Shown here: positions 31,868-44,100 of the stretch, piece by piece
Numbering within the stretch: position 1 is the stretch's first letter
Layout: every line of letters starts with the position of its first letter
Assembly: GCA_030278955.1 (NCBI GenBank)
Contig: JAOANR010000015.1
Coordinates: forward strand, 15,919,917-15,983,916
Source: Hygrophila difformis
Lineage: Eukaryota > Streptophyta > Magnoliopsida > Lamiales > Acanthaceae
Direction: 5' to 3'
DNA length: 64,000 nt
Position numbers and translations under genes: made by a program
The notes under the pieces: model-generated
Seen by the model: only the letters and a program-made list of their open reading frames with translations
Told to the model about the DNA's origin: nothing
Databases searched by the model: none

Positions 31868-34800
31868 ATGATTCAACAAGCGACGCCGGCGGCGGCGGAG
31901 GAGGAGGAGAAGGAAGCAGCGGGAAACGTGGTGGTGGGGCTGGGTTCATACAATGGCCAAGTGGAATTGGTTCTTAATTGTGAAGAGGAGATTATGCTGC
32001 TTTGGGCAATCCATCAACCCATTTTTTCCAAGAACAACGCTTTTGTCGCTCAATCCTCTCTTCAGCTCCACATTGATGCCTGTGGCCTCTCTCTCTCCAT
32101 TCTCCAGTCCCCTTCTTCTCTGGTTCGTCCAATCCCTAAGTACTTCCTTTTAATTTTTGAATTTGTTGGTACATCAATTCCATGTCTTGTATTCAAATTG
32201 ACTTGTACACTAGTCGCAAGCTAAAACTTGGATTCATTAACTTTGTGCATTTCATACACCAGTGCTGCTACTGGCAGTTTACCCTTCGGAGTGGCCCTGT
32301 TATTGTTCTTGCTTGGAAGGTTCTTGCTCAAAGCTAAGCTTTGAACATAAATCTGTAATCGTGACATTTTCTGATATGGACTTACAGGTTCCTCTTCTTC
32401 TTTTGGTGATTTATTGGTCAGGACCATTCAAGCTGGGGAGGAATTGGGGCCTTTTCCTATTAAGTAATTGGTTTATTCATTGGAAATTAGTACAATAATG
32501 TATGGAAAGTTATTGACAAGGCAAAAGAACAGATTTAAGCTGGTTTAATGATTTATTGCCTTGGTTTGAGACAAGCTGTATACTTTCCTCATTTCATTTA
32601 AATTGAAGTTCAAAGTTCATCTATAAATTTCTTTAATCAGTGGTGGAAAGTAACAAGAATAGATGCGCGGAAATGTTTTTCACGAATGATCTCAACTCAG
32701 GAGTGATGTACAATTATCTCTAATGGCTTTTATCTCAAAAGAATTTGGATAAAGATTTTGGACATATATTTTGTTGTGTGGGGTTGTTTTTGTATGTGTT
32801 ATGCAGTTATGGTCTATGAATTATGCTGAACATTGGTTCGCCAAATGGATACTGTACCATTCTTAATATGTAAATAGTTATAGCATGCTAATGCTATTTT
32901 CGCAAACTTGTCTTGTACAGAAGATTTTCTCTTATTATTCCTCATTCATCACTCCTTTGATGATTCAGTGATGGTTCTTTCCTTATTTTAGGGCACTCCT
33001 GGAGTTACTGGTTCAGTGATGTGGGATAGTGGCATTATTCTTGCAAAGTTTTTAGAGCATTCAGTGGAATCCGGAACACTTCTCCTCCAAGGGAAGAATG
33101 TTGTCGAGTTGGGCTCTGGCTGTGGGCTTGTCGGGTAACTTTGGTTTATCTTATACTATTACTTTGATCATCCTCTATTTCCAATCATATTATAATATTT
33201 TGTGGAGACTGCAATATTATTCTTCTATATTTGTATCATCACTTCACATGCTCAGAGATTTAACAAATTACATTGGCATTGCTGTAATTAAATTTTTATT
33301 AAAATAATATTTCATGTGCTTTAAAAACCTTTTTAACTGGGGATGAGGACTTGCCCAAGCGGCCAAGTCCATGCCTTCCAAACCTAGGGTTGGGGGTTCG
33401 ATTCTCCACCCGGCACCTATCCCTCCCCTTTATCCCTTTGTAATTTGTGTGGCATGGGCTCCCACCAACCTTTCCTAGCTTCGGCTCCTCAAGAAAAGAA
33501 AAAAAAAAAAGCATATCCCTTTTTAACCTTAATATAGAATTTTGAGAACAAGTTATTATTAAACAGTCAAAAATCTGTGTAAAATGAAATACTAAATAAA
33601 AAGTAAAATTAATATAATCAAATTTAATCAAATAAAATATATACTAAAAAATTTAACATGCATACTTTTCACATGTATATGAAATTTATTATGAATATGT
33701 TTTCCATAGAGGAATTTTATACATACTAGTAAATCAAAAACACGCAAAATGATAATGTGATTCATATTAGAAAAAAAATTAGAAATATAAAGGAACTACT
33801 ATACAAATTTATTAAAATTACTTGAAAGTTGAAAGTTACAGATAAAATTACAGTTTAATGGTTAGGGTTCAGGTATGGAGAAGGGTATATGTTCAAATTT
33901 TAGATGGTACAGTTTTATCGCTTTTTTTTTTTTTTTTTAAATTAAGTAGAGAGCAAATATTGTACATTCACAGATTAAGGATTTAGATCTGTTTGATAGA
34001 AGTAAATGGGTTAAAGTTTGATGTCTAAATAATTGGCTGAGTTCGAATTATTTTAAATTGTAAATTCAAAAAATTAATAATTAAAATTATTGTAATGCTA
34101 TTTCAAACATATTTTTCAAGTTAATTTTGAAGTTAATTTTGATTCTTGATTTTAGTCTTTCTTCCCCCTTGCACCTGGAGTGCATCTGTACCCAAAAAAA
34201 GAAGTTAATTTTGACTGTGGTAATAAGTAAAAGGCAAAAAAAAAAATTTATTATACAATTGTAATGCACTTAGAGCACGTTTGGAGCAATGTATAGTATT
34301 ATGATGTATTGCATTATTTAATGCTGTTGTATTGTATTTGATTGCATTATGGTGTATTGTATTAAATTAATATTATGTAGTGTTTGGTGGTACCCGGTAC
34401 CCTGTACTATAATAATTATACAGTGTTTGGTGTTAATAATGTATTGTATTATGTTGTTTATTTTTTGAATAATTAAATAACAATTACTTTTCTACAAAAT
34501 TATTTAGTTATATATTAGTAAATTAATATATATATGTTTTTATTTAGTTATAATAAGAGTAATTACTTATTTTTATACCTCAACTATTTCAAAGTGTTCA
34601 TTTATATACCTAAACTTTTTTCTTGGAAAAAATACACCCCAACTATTAAAACATAGAAAAATCTATATTTTCCGTTAAGTTGCCGTTAAATTTGATTATT
34701 CCGTTAAATATGTATGGGCAAATTGGTCCGTCCATATTTTTATTAATTTTATGACCCAAATCTATATCCATGATCCAAATCCAACATTATTGACCCAAAT

Positions 34801-37800
34801 CAATTCCAACTGCTTTCTTTCGATCCAGCAGGACGTGCTACTTGGCGGTTTCTGCACACAAGGTGATTGTTCAAATGCCTGAATGGCTTTTTCGTCTTGC
34901 CTGAAATGCCACCCCCGGCGACTCCTCCCAATCGGAACCCCCAGTTTCTTCCTCACCACACTTCTGAATTCCACAAAGGAAATTCCTTTCCAGTTCCTCG
35001 AATCAACGGGCTTCGGTGTCTGATACTCTCCTTTGTTGTATCCTCGGGTGTGTCAGCTGTTAAACTTTCTAAGAATTTCCGTTTAACAATAGAAAAAAGG
35101 AAGCAGGTGGAATTGATTTGGGTCAATAATGTTGTATTTGGATTATGGATATAGATTTGGGTCATGAAATTGATAAAATTATGGATGTATCAATTTGCCC
35201 ATACATATTTAACGGAATAATCAAACTTAACGGAAACTTAACGGAAAATATAAATTTTTCTAGGTTTTAATAGTTGGGGTGTATTTTTCTCTAGAATAAA
35301 AGTTTAGGTATATAAATGAACACTTTGGAATAGTTCAGCTATAAAAATAAATAATTACCCTTATAATAATTTGAAGATGGTATTATTGGAGGGAGTATTA
35401 TTTTAATATCACAATAAAAAAATATCAAATGCCAATATATAAAAAACAATAATCAAAGCAAAGTATTAATAAAAATGTCAATGTCATACATGAAGTCACA
35501 AATATCTAATCAATCGGCGTACATATCATATGCCAAGGTATCCCTCCACTCTATCCACTGATTTGAAACTCAACACTCCCTATGAAGTTATTATTTTGGG
35601 CTCATTCTCTAAAATCTCAGTCAGTCACTATCATCATCTACAGGATCCACAACCATTTCTCTAATAAGATTATGCAACAAGCAACATGCAGTAATAATGC
35701 GACATTGTATTTGAACTGCATATATGATGGGCTTCTAAATGTATTCCATCGTACTTTTAACAAACCAAAACACGCTCTATAACATTTCTTGCAGATGAAT
35801 GTTTCATATTAAAAAAAAATTCTTTATTTTGAGGAGCACATCCAACCCTCCATTCTGATAAATGATATTGTGTTCCTCTATATGGTGCTAAGAAAACAAA
35901 AACTTGCTCTTCAATGGATACTTGACCATTTACCTTTAGGCCTCCACTTGTTCGATGGAGCTCACACAATATACCAAATACCAAATGTTCTTCTATCCAT
36001 TCTTAGGTGCCACACATTGTGTACCATTGTGGCCAATAATGGAATCTAAGTATTGTAATTGAGTTTCATGCCTTGGGAATGTTCGATTATGAATTATTTT
36101 TTGTTCATTCTGTTCATCCATCATCACCAATAACCTTATCAGCATCACCATGAACATAAATCTCATTCGCATTTGCATGATGAACAGAATGATGCAAATG
36201 GTGCATATATGTATTTCATCATATATATGTTCATGGTGCATGCATGATGAACAGAATGATGCAAATGGTGCATATATGTATTTCATCATAGATATATTCA
36301 TGGTGCATATATGTCTTTCATCACATTTGCATCATATATATGCAAATGGTGCATATGTGATGCAAATGCGAATGAGGTTTATGTTCATGGTGATGCTACT
36401 AAGGTTATTGGAGATGATGGATGAACATAATGAACAAAAGATGATTCATAATCGAACATTCGCAAGGTATGAAACTCGATTACAATACTTAAATTCCGTT
36501 ATTGGCCACAATGGTACACAATGTATGGACCAACTAAGAATGGATAGAAGAACATTTGGTATATTGTGTGAGCTCCTTCGAACAAGTGGATGCCTAAAGG
36601 TAAATGGTCAAGTATCCATTGAAGAGCAAGTTTGTGTTTCTTAGCACCATATAGAGGAACACGATATCATCTATCACAATGGAGGGTTGGATGTGCTCCT
36701 CAAAACAAAGAAGAATTTTTTAATATGAAATATTCATTTGCAAGATATGTTATAGAGCGGTTTTTTGGTTTGTTAAAAGTACGATGGGCTATACTTAGAA
36801 CCCATCATATTATCCAGTTAAAATACAATGTCGCATTATTACTGCATGTTGCATAATCTTATTAAGAGAGAAATGGTTGTGGATCCTGTAAAGGATGATG
36901 GTGAGCTGACTGAAAATGAATCCCAAGATAATTACTTCATAGGGAGTGTTGAGTCTTCAAATCAGTTGAGGGATACCTTGGCATGTGATATTAAAATAAT
37001 ATTATATTATTTTAAAATTTATTAATATATTATTTAGGAAACTGATTTTTAATATATTATTTAAAAATATAGTAAGTTATTATGTTTAGTATTATTTATA
37101 GTAATATATTTTATTTGAGACATAAATATTAGAGTGATAAAAATATTGTAATATTAAAAATAATTTAAATCCCTCCAAATGTTAAGTATTGTTGCCAAAT
37201 AGATACTTGGTAGCTTATCCAAAAAAATATAGATACTTGGTAGCAGGTTTTGAAACCTCTATCAGCACATTGAAAGCAGATGATAATATTTATACCATTG
37301 AACTAAGCAATCAAGAATGGTGGAAAATGATGGTAGATATTAATGACATTCATGTTGCTAAGCACATATGAGAAAGAAGATTTGTTCAAAAGGGTTTCTA
37401 ACTTTCTACTCCTTTCTTTTCTTCTCCTTTAATTTGTGTGTGCTTCCTTTCGTCTCCTTTCTTTTCTTTTTTTCTTTTTCTTTTTGTGTGTGTGTTTTTT
37501 CATTTGTTCTCCTTTTTTTTTTTTTTTTTTTTTTCCTTTTCATTCTATTGCTATGATTCAAAGCAAGTGAAATATCCCCAATAGAATGATGGAAAATACT
37601 TGCACTGGTAAGCAATGTTAACAGAGACCATTATCAAATTTTATGTTGATTTTATACTAGGTGCAGACTAACTGACTTCTCTCTTTTCTTTTCTTTTTCA
37701 GAAAATCTGTTTCTTATATTTAATTCAAGCCTGAACCGTATTCTGTTTAGCATAGCATCACATAGTTGATTTATTACTTTTATATGGCTCTTTCAGCTGC

Positions 37801-38443
37801 GTAGCTGCTCTGCTGGGAGCTCAAGTGATATTGACTGATTTGCCTGATAGACTGAAGCTATTAAGAAAGAATGTTGAAACCAATCTTTATGGGCATATAC
37901 GAGGATCCGCAATAGTGAATGAACTGACATGGGGGGATGATCTAGGCACAAATTTCACGGATCCTCTACCTGATTTTGGTAAGAAGATTATCTTTGCATC
38001 TGTCTGTGTGGCCATACTTCATTGGGTCACATAAACTGAAACCTTATTTCAGAGATGATTCCAGAATAATGCATAGTTGATAGTATTACTCTACTTCTGT
38101 AAAAATGTGTGGCAGTGCTTGGATCAGATGTGGTATACAGTGAAGGAGCTGTGAAAGATTTGATGGAAACACTCGTACAACTTTGTGGGCAACAGACGAC
38201 TCTTATTCTGGCTGGAGAGCTGCGTAATGGTATTAAAAATAAATAAATTCTCTTCCTATGTGTGAACACTTGTTTATGATGTCTCATACGAATCATATTG
38301 TAGCAGATGCTATCCTTGAATACTTCCTGGAAGCAGCAACTAAAGAATTTGTTGTTGGGCGAGTTGAGCTTGAGCAGTGGCATCCAGACTACCGTAGCTC
38401 ACGTGTAGCAATATACGTGTTGGTGAAGAAGGAGAAAGACTAA
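31868..38443 (+). CDS. METTL21-like protein-lysine methyltransferase
   Basis: Five exons: 31868-32122, 32992-33134, 37797-37978, 38116-38229 and 38307-38443. They total 831 nt, 276 residues. All introns are GT-AG and phases agree. The protein is of the Methyltransf_16 family: it binds S-adenosylmethionine through motif I (VVELGSGCGLVG, about residue 122), followed by VILTDLP, and has the family's DxxY motif (DVVY, about 198-201). Members methylate lysines of chaperones or elongation factors in the cytosol. The exact substrate cannot be told from sequence. The first 18 residues are Ala/Glu-rich, and the start ATG at 31868 is the first in frame. Intron 2 is 4.7 kb and holds a SINE, a Mutator-like element and the Harbinger inverted repeat. 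It is convergent with the glyoxalase II gene. Confidence 0.88.
33338..33517 (+). mobile_element. tRNA-derived SINE
   Basis: The head looks like a decayed tRNA: a box A-like region (TTGCCCAAGCGGCCAAG) and a box B-like GGTTCGATTCTCC. A non-tRNA body and an A-rich tail (to about 33510) follow. CCTTTTTAAC occurs on both sides (33328-33337 and 33518-33527), a 10-bp target duplication. It is a retroposed element in intron 2 of the methyltransferase gene, not a tRNA gene. Confidence 0.85.
34557..35360. mobile_element. Mutator-like element 2 with a non-TE-looking core
   Basis: Inverted repeats of about 270 bases (left 34557-34825, right about 35088-35360) start GAGTAATTAC and GGGTAATTAT. TTATAATAA flanks both sides (34548-34556 and 35361-35369), a perfect 9-bp duplication. 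The core at 34826-35087 is GC-richer and coding-like (Pro-rich frame EMPPPATPPNRNPQFL) but without a known domain, so this may be a Pack-MULE carrying a captured exon. It lies in intron 2 of the methyltransferase gene. Confidence 0.85.
35398..36996. repeat. Large inverted repeat of a deleted Harbinger transposase gene
   Basis: The left arm (about 35398-36175) is the reverse complement of the right arm (about 36358-36996), with a roughly 180-base spacer of GATGAACAGAATGATGCAAA-type tandem repeats. By eye the arms agree very well. The left has one extra block of about 110 bases near its outer end. Both arms encode the same broken PIF/Harbinger (HARBI1-like) transposase remnant (RRTFGILCEL, VSIEEQV, then FLAPYRGT, NMK-S-AR-VIER), with the catalytic middle deleted at the same joint. 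Transcribed as intron 2, it could fold into a long hairpin RNA. Confidence 0.85.
36358..36996 (+). pseudogene. Harbinger transposase remnant (right arm)
   Basis: Frames across 36400-36960 give the N-terminal helix region (MDRRTFGILCEL, SIEEQVCVF) joined directly to the C-terminal region (LAPYRGTRYHLSQWRVG, EEFFNMKYSFARYVIERFFG). The DDE catalytic core between them is missing, and frameshifts are present. An equivalent remnant is on the minus strand at 35757-35984 in the left arm. Not functional as a transposase. Confidence 0.82.
37400..37545 (+). repeat. Pyrimidine-rich low-complexity tract
   Basis: Runs of CTTTC, CTCC and T, including a T run of about 24 near 37511. It lies in intron 2, about 250 bases before exon 3. 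ORFs there on either strand are compositional. Confidence 0.7.
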
Positions 38444-39333
38444 CAGAACCAAATATGGAGACAGCGGTATGTGTTTTTCTTTTTTTCGCTATATCATATG
38501 GGGAAAGTCTTGTGTCTTTTTGTTATTTTTTCACTGCCGCTTACAATACCGCGCATCATAAATTTAAGGCCTTGCTTGAGGCTATAGTGTTGCAGTTTTA
38601 GACAAAAGGGTTTGTTTAATAGCTCTGCATTGCATTTTGCGAACTAGTGAGTCTCCAGCTGTGCATGACAACTAGTGCTGCTTAAATAATGATCAACTTT
38701 TTTTTTTCCTTTATTAATTTTTAGTGCCAAATACCTTTGTATTTTTGTGTCCCCAAACTTGTATTTAATTTATTGTAGTTTTGAGAATGCACTAAACTAT
38801 TACAACATGAGATATGTACAAACATATCAATGTGTGTGTAAATTGGTTATTATTCTGTATTCCTATGTTTTTTATATTTGGTTATGCGGTACTTACTATT
38901 TACACTTAGATTTTCACTTAAAGTTTTACCCTAGTTATATAAGTTAAAAAAATATATAGTTAACTGAGATATTGTTATATTCGTTTCCTCGTGTAGTTTT
39001 TAAATATTGAACTTTTAGAATTTTTATTTGTACCGAACTTGAGTGATTAATGGTTAAAATATGCATTGGTTTGAATGAAAAGTGGATATGGAATAAATAT
39101 TTCAAGGAGGACGTATATAATAGATGAGATGTAAATATTGGAAGATATATATGAGAAACAATCTAGTAATTATTAAAAGTAATGTGAGGGTGTGATATGA
39201 GCTTGAGAAGGTATATATAGAGGATGACAAAAATTATTGGTTTAATAATAACATAATTTAAATTTAATTTTTAATAATTTAATTAAATTTTGTCCTTATT
39301 ATTGTGTGTGAGAGAAGGTAAAAAGTGAGGTTA
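38444..39333. other. 3' flank of the METTL21-like gene
   Basis: AT-rich DNA with the likely 3' UTR in the first few hundred bases. No gene or clear repeat seen. Confidence 0.4.
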
Positions 39334-39341
39334 TTTGAGAG

Positions 39342-39839
39342 TAGAGCTGTAAAACAAACAAACAGTTCGCGAACAAATTTCGATTCGATTCGTGTTCGTT
39401 CGTTCGTTAATTATTGTTTGTAAAATAAGACGAGCCAAGCTCGAACATGAACACAAGCTAATTTGCTTAACGAACGAACACGAACTTTGGTCGCGAACAG
39501 TTTGAAAGTATTCGTTAATTGGCAATTTTGTAATTTTATATGTTCGTATATGTTAACGATTTTTAATATTGTGGAAAAAAAAACATCTAACCTTTGATTG
39601 GATGAATGATTCCTAATTTTTTATTAAATTTTTAATTGAGTTGAACGAGCTCAAACGAGCCGAGCTAAACAAAAGAGTAAACGAGCCGAGCTGAACTCGA
39701 GCTCGAGCTCACGAAATTTTTCGCAAGCCGAGCTCGAACATGATTTCAAGCTCGAACGAACACGAGCTGAGCTCGAATGCTTAACGAGCCAAGCTCAAAC
39801 ACCCAAAACTCGGCTTGGTTCGGCTCGTTTACAGCTCTA
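39342..39839. mobile_element. hAT-type MITE (TAGAGCTGTAAA ends)
   Basis: Ends TAGAGCTGTAAA (39342) and TTTACAGCTCTA (to 39839) are inverted repeats. Flanks TTTGAGAG and TGTGAGTG agree at 6 of 8 positions. The body is full of CGAGCTCGAG- and GTTCGTTCGT-type palindromic repeats, with no coding sequence. Confidence 0.75.
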
Positions 39840-39847
39840 TGTGAGTG

Positions 39848-40467
39848 GGGGAAAAGAGGAAGGAATATATGTGTAGAGTGGCTATTGTTTTTATATATAC
39901 GAAGTACTATAATAGATAATAGATAGATGGGCTAGAAAAGACGTTTGCAGACTGCGTACCACGGGATCCAAATTTCTTTATTCAATTCCGTATGGGTGTT
40001 AGTGGGCGTGGGAGTTAGGAAAAAAAAGTGATAACGAAGACACGATAGGTTGTTTGTAGGTCAACTTTTAAATGAAAAAATATGATAAAGGCGTCAAGAA
40101 ATGTGTGTATTGTTGTGAAATATACAGTGCATTTCCATTGGCCGTTAGGGGGCGCTTAAGTGACATTCATTTTTTGATCTATTAGGTTGGTCCAACTCGT
40201 ACCTATCAATGGTTGACAAGTAGATTAAAAATATTATTCCTGTTATTGAGCCCTGCAGCTCATCTTCTGTAAGGTTTTTTTATCATTGAATTGTAACAAG
40301 AATTCAATATTTTTATAGAGCCTGAAATACCTTGAAGCTTACTTTAAAGTAACTTCCCAGATGTAGAATTGAAAGGGATGATTCTATAAGGTACTGCAGG
40401 AGTGCAGGTGGTGACTGGTTACTAGTGAGATGGAATTCTGATGCTGATTATTTCGGGCATTTTATAC
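39848..40467. other. Intergenic DNA without recognised features
   Basis: AT-rich and noncoding. I see no gene, repeat or regulatory signal I can support. Confidence 0.4.
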
Positions 40468-40727
40468 TACTCCGTCTCAATATAATTGTTACATTCTCTT
40501 CCGACACGTTTGTCGATACACATTTTTAACGGCTTATAACTTAAATTGTGTATAATAAAAACTTATAAAAAGTTGATTGTCTAAAACTACAAGATTGGAC
40601 GAATCTATCAAGATCTCACTTGACTATGTTTTTCCTTACATAGCTATGATAAAAATTTAAATCAAAGTTACACAGTGAATAGTATCAAAAAATCCAACGT
40701 AACATTTATATCGAGACAGAGGAAGTA
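40468..40727. mobile_element. TA-type MITE, copy 2 of 4
   Basis: TACTCCGTCTC at the start and GAGACAGAGGAAGTA at the end form the best-preserved inverted ends of this family. The core contains TCTAAAACTACAAGAT and AAGATCTCACTTGAC. Confidence 0.82.
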
Positions 40728-40751
40728 TATAAACTCCTTGTTTTATGGGAT

Positions 40752-41060
40752 GTGGTGAATGGCCATTCTCACCAGGCAGAAGAGCCAAAGCAGCCCTCAC
40801 CAGGGCATTCGACATTTAATAGGTTAAAAACACAAGTCTTGCTTCCAACAAATGAAGCCAAAAGTTCGCCGGTTCTCAAGGTTAAAAACATTAGTAACTC
40901 GGTTCGTGATTTTTCCAACAGGCGAAATTCGCCATCATATACCCAATATATGCATAATACATCACGGAAGAGGAAGTATTTTAAATGGATCAAAGAAAAA
41001 ACGAAAAGCACCCAACCTATACAATGCCAAGAAATGATATTCAAAATGTCATCTACTTAA
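40752..41060 (+). other. Unrecognised 102-codon ORF between convergent genes
   Basis: An open frame (GHSHQAEEPKQPSPGHSTFN, later KYFKWIKEK) in the gap between the ends of the methyltransferase and glyoxalase II genes. I recognise no domain. It contains repeated GGTTAAAAACA phrases. It may be chance, an exon of a neighbouring transcript, or a transposon relic. Confidence 0.2.
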
Positions 41061-41142
41061 AACTTCATGGATAATGGGTGATGATGTTTGTGTACATGTT
41101 TCTCTGAGACTAGTAAAAGAAGGCCAAACTTCTTCATTGAAC

Positions 41143-44100
41143 CTAGAAGTTGTCCTTGGCTTGACGAATGGCACCCAAGGCCACTGCATCATCAGCAGTC
41201 TCAGAAATCTTCAACGACCTACGAATTTCCATACTTGAAGTTCGAAGGAATGGGTTGCACAACTTCTCCTTCAATAACGTGGTTGGGATCTAATGCAAGT
41301 GAATGCAAGATAAAATCAAGAAAAAGGCAGAGATAAATATGTTTGACAGTCCCGAACGCAATATACATGTATATAAATAAAATAATAAAAGAAAGCACAG
41401 GCATTGCAGATTGACATTAACAATCAACTCGAATATGGTTTCAGGGTTAATTTGTAATGTGGATCTGACTATTTAAGGTAAATACGCAAATTATGTAAAA
41501 AATTAAGTTGGGTAGTACTAATTCACCGAAGGGATCCAATACTATTGTTGAAACAACAGTCTTTGTCATTTACACAAAAAAAATTGTGTACGCAACAAAG
41601 ATCCTTTGTGTGAAAACAAAAGGTGGTTGTTACACCACCACCACAATAGCCTTTGTGTTTACCCAATGACAGTAAAACATTATTGTCATATAAACACTAG
41701 TGCAAATGGTATCTACACAACTGAAACAAAACCTTATTGGTGGCAAATGGGCAGAATTTTAGTCCACGCCAATTCTTTCAAAAAATAAACTGAAGCCAAT
41801 AGGGAAAGTTTGTGATGGGGACAAAATTTGCAAGACAAGATTCCTGATTACAGAAAAGATCTCACAGCACTAAAATGTTTCAGCATTTGAACTTAATGAA
41901 ATTAAAATATAAGAAAGCACAGGCAATAGAATTACCGTTGGCAAGCCCTTGTTGCGGAGGTGAGCTACATGGGCAGCATAGGATTGCAAGTCTTTATTTC
42001 CAGGTTCTATAGATAGTGCAAACTTCGAATTACTCTGCACAGAGACAGTATTGTAAAAATATTATCTCATTAGCTGGAAAGTAGAGAACAGGAAATGTGA
42101 TGAATGGTAAAATGCAAAGTCACTTACCAAGGTGTATTCATGGCCACAAAAAACATTAGTGTCATCCGGTAGTGAGGTAATCTTCCGAAGGGCACCAAGC
42201 ATCTATAGCCAAAAAAAAAAGAAGAAAGAAAGAAAGAGAAAAAGAAAATTCAGCAACCGAAATTACAGTACATTATAAAAGAATGGGAAGAGAAGGCAGA
42301 AAATTCTGCATATTAGATGAATCAATTTATGGCAAGGTATAATAAGAACAGATGAAGAAACAACAAGGATAGTGTCAACTATTATTCCAACAGAACCCCT
42401 CTCTCTGAAATAGTGGAATACTACTTTTCTCCTGAATCCTGATAGAAGAGTGAATTAGCTAGCTTCCTTTTTCCTTTTTTTTTTTTGTGTTTTTTTTTGG
42501 TTCATAAGTAAAGCCAAAAACAAAGTCAGTCACATCTTTCAAATTTGCACTACTTCATGTAGAACAATCAGATTGAATTATTTGGTATATTCGATCAGGA
42601 ACAACACATGCTCAACATAAATGCGAAGCCATCAGTATCGAACAAAAGAAAAAACACAAATGCAAAAAGTATCTCTGCGAATCCATATTATTTCACTGGA
42701 AGGAACAGGAAATAACACACAACCTGATCAGGAGTTCCTTCAAAAAGTTTGCCACATGATAAACTAAACAATGTATCTCCTGTAAAAATTGACTTTGATC
42801 CTGGAAAGTAGAAACTGATATGCCCTGGTTGCAAACAAAATTAAGAGTTAATACAACAGATTACTTGTACATTTGCTTGTGCTAGAGGAAAGTACATCAG
42901 AAACAAAAGTTACACTGAATAATAATTTATAACTACTGTGTAGTGCTAATGAGACCTATTTTCTTTGGTGATCAATAAGAAAATGGTGTGTGTCCTAACA
43001 AGTAACAACAAAAAGAGAAGGTCAAGCAAGCAAAGAGGAATCTGATCTGCAGCACACTAAACAATGAGCATTTCTACTGAATCTAAATCACTAGGAAATA
43101 AATGTAAGCTGTATTGACAAATTGTAGAACTTAGACAGTTCCTAAAACAAATCAGAGATTCTAAATTTATGGCCGAGCAAATTCAAGAATTAGATGAAGA
43201 AAAAACTCAAACAAAGAAATCACCCTTACACAGATAAAAGTATGAAACTTTAATTATGAGAGCATGTTATTGACTGTACAAGTACAACCTCTTGTGTGAC
43301 CAGGGGTCTCCATCACAGCCACCTCATGGCTTGCAAACATCCATTTATCTCCATCATTCAAAACTATGTCAATACCAGGAATTCTATCCTTGTCGGAGCA
43401 TGAACCAATCACCTACAATGATGCACAGATAATTAGCTACAGGTGTTCCACATAATTAGCAAATTGAACAATTCATTAAAGGGAAGATATTAGAATGACA
43501 TGCCAACCATGCACAGCTCTAATATCTAAGAATTAATTTTTTTTTTTTTTAAAAAAAAAAAGGATAAATCCTAAGGTTGAATATTTAGTCCACAAAAGCC
43601 AGTGGCATATATGGTCCACAAGTATTAGCCCATGACTTCCTCACTCAGAAAATATATCCTCTTATATCAGTTGTTAGTTCTGAACCCGTAAAATTTCTCA
43701 CGTTAAGCACAAATGTGCCATTTAGCATGCACCTTAAATCCTGAATGAGAAAACATCACAATAACCACATCAACATTAAAGTTAAAAACCTGAAGCAAGC
43801 ATGTGATCCATCTGTCTAAATTCTAAGAACATGAAACATGCTAGCTGGCATTATAATTCAGTCATTTCCAAAACAGCGGCAGCATTATAATCAGTGCAGC
43901 AGCTTTAACAGGATATGTAGCTTTCAAAAAATGAGTATTTGAAGAAATGAGAGACAAAAATGCTTCAAATTCATTGAAGAAAGCAGAAGAGGCAAATTAT
44001 TGTTAACAGATTATACAACTCAATTTCAAAATTTCTTGCTAATTTAATAAGTACTATAATTGTATGGATAGAAAGGGACTAGTTGATATATCTCTTATAA

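Noticed and set aside
33338..33420. Possible tRNA gene
   Set aside because: The cloverleaf is incomplete, and the A-rich tail with flanking duplication marks a SINE.
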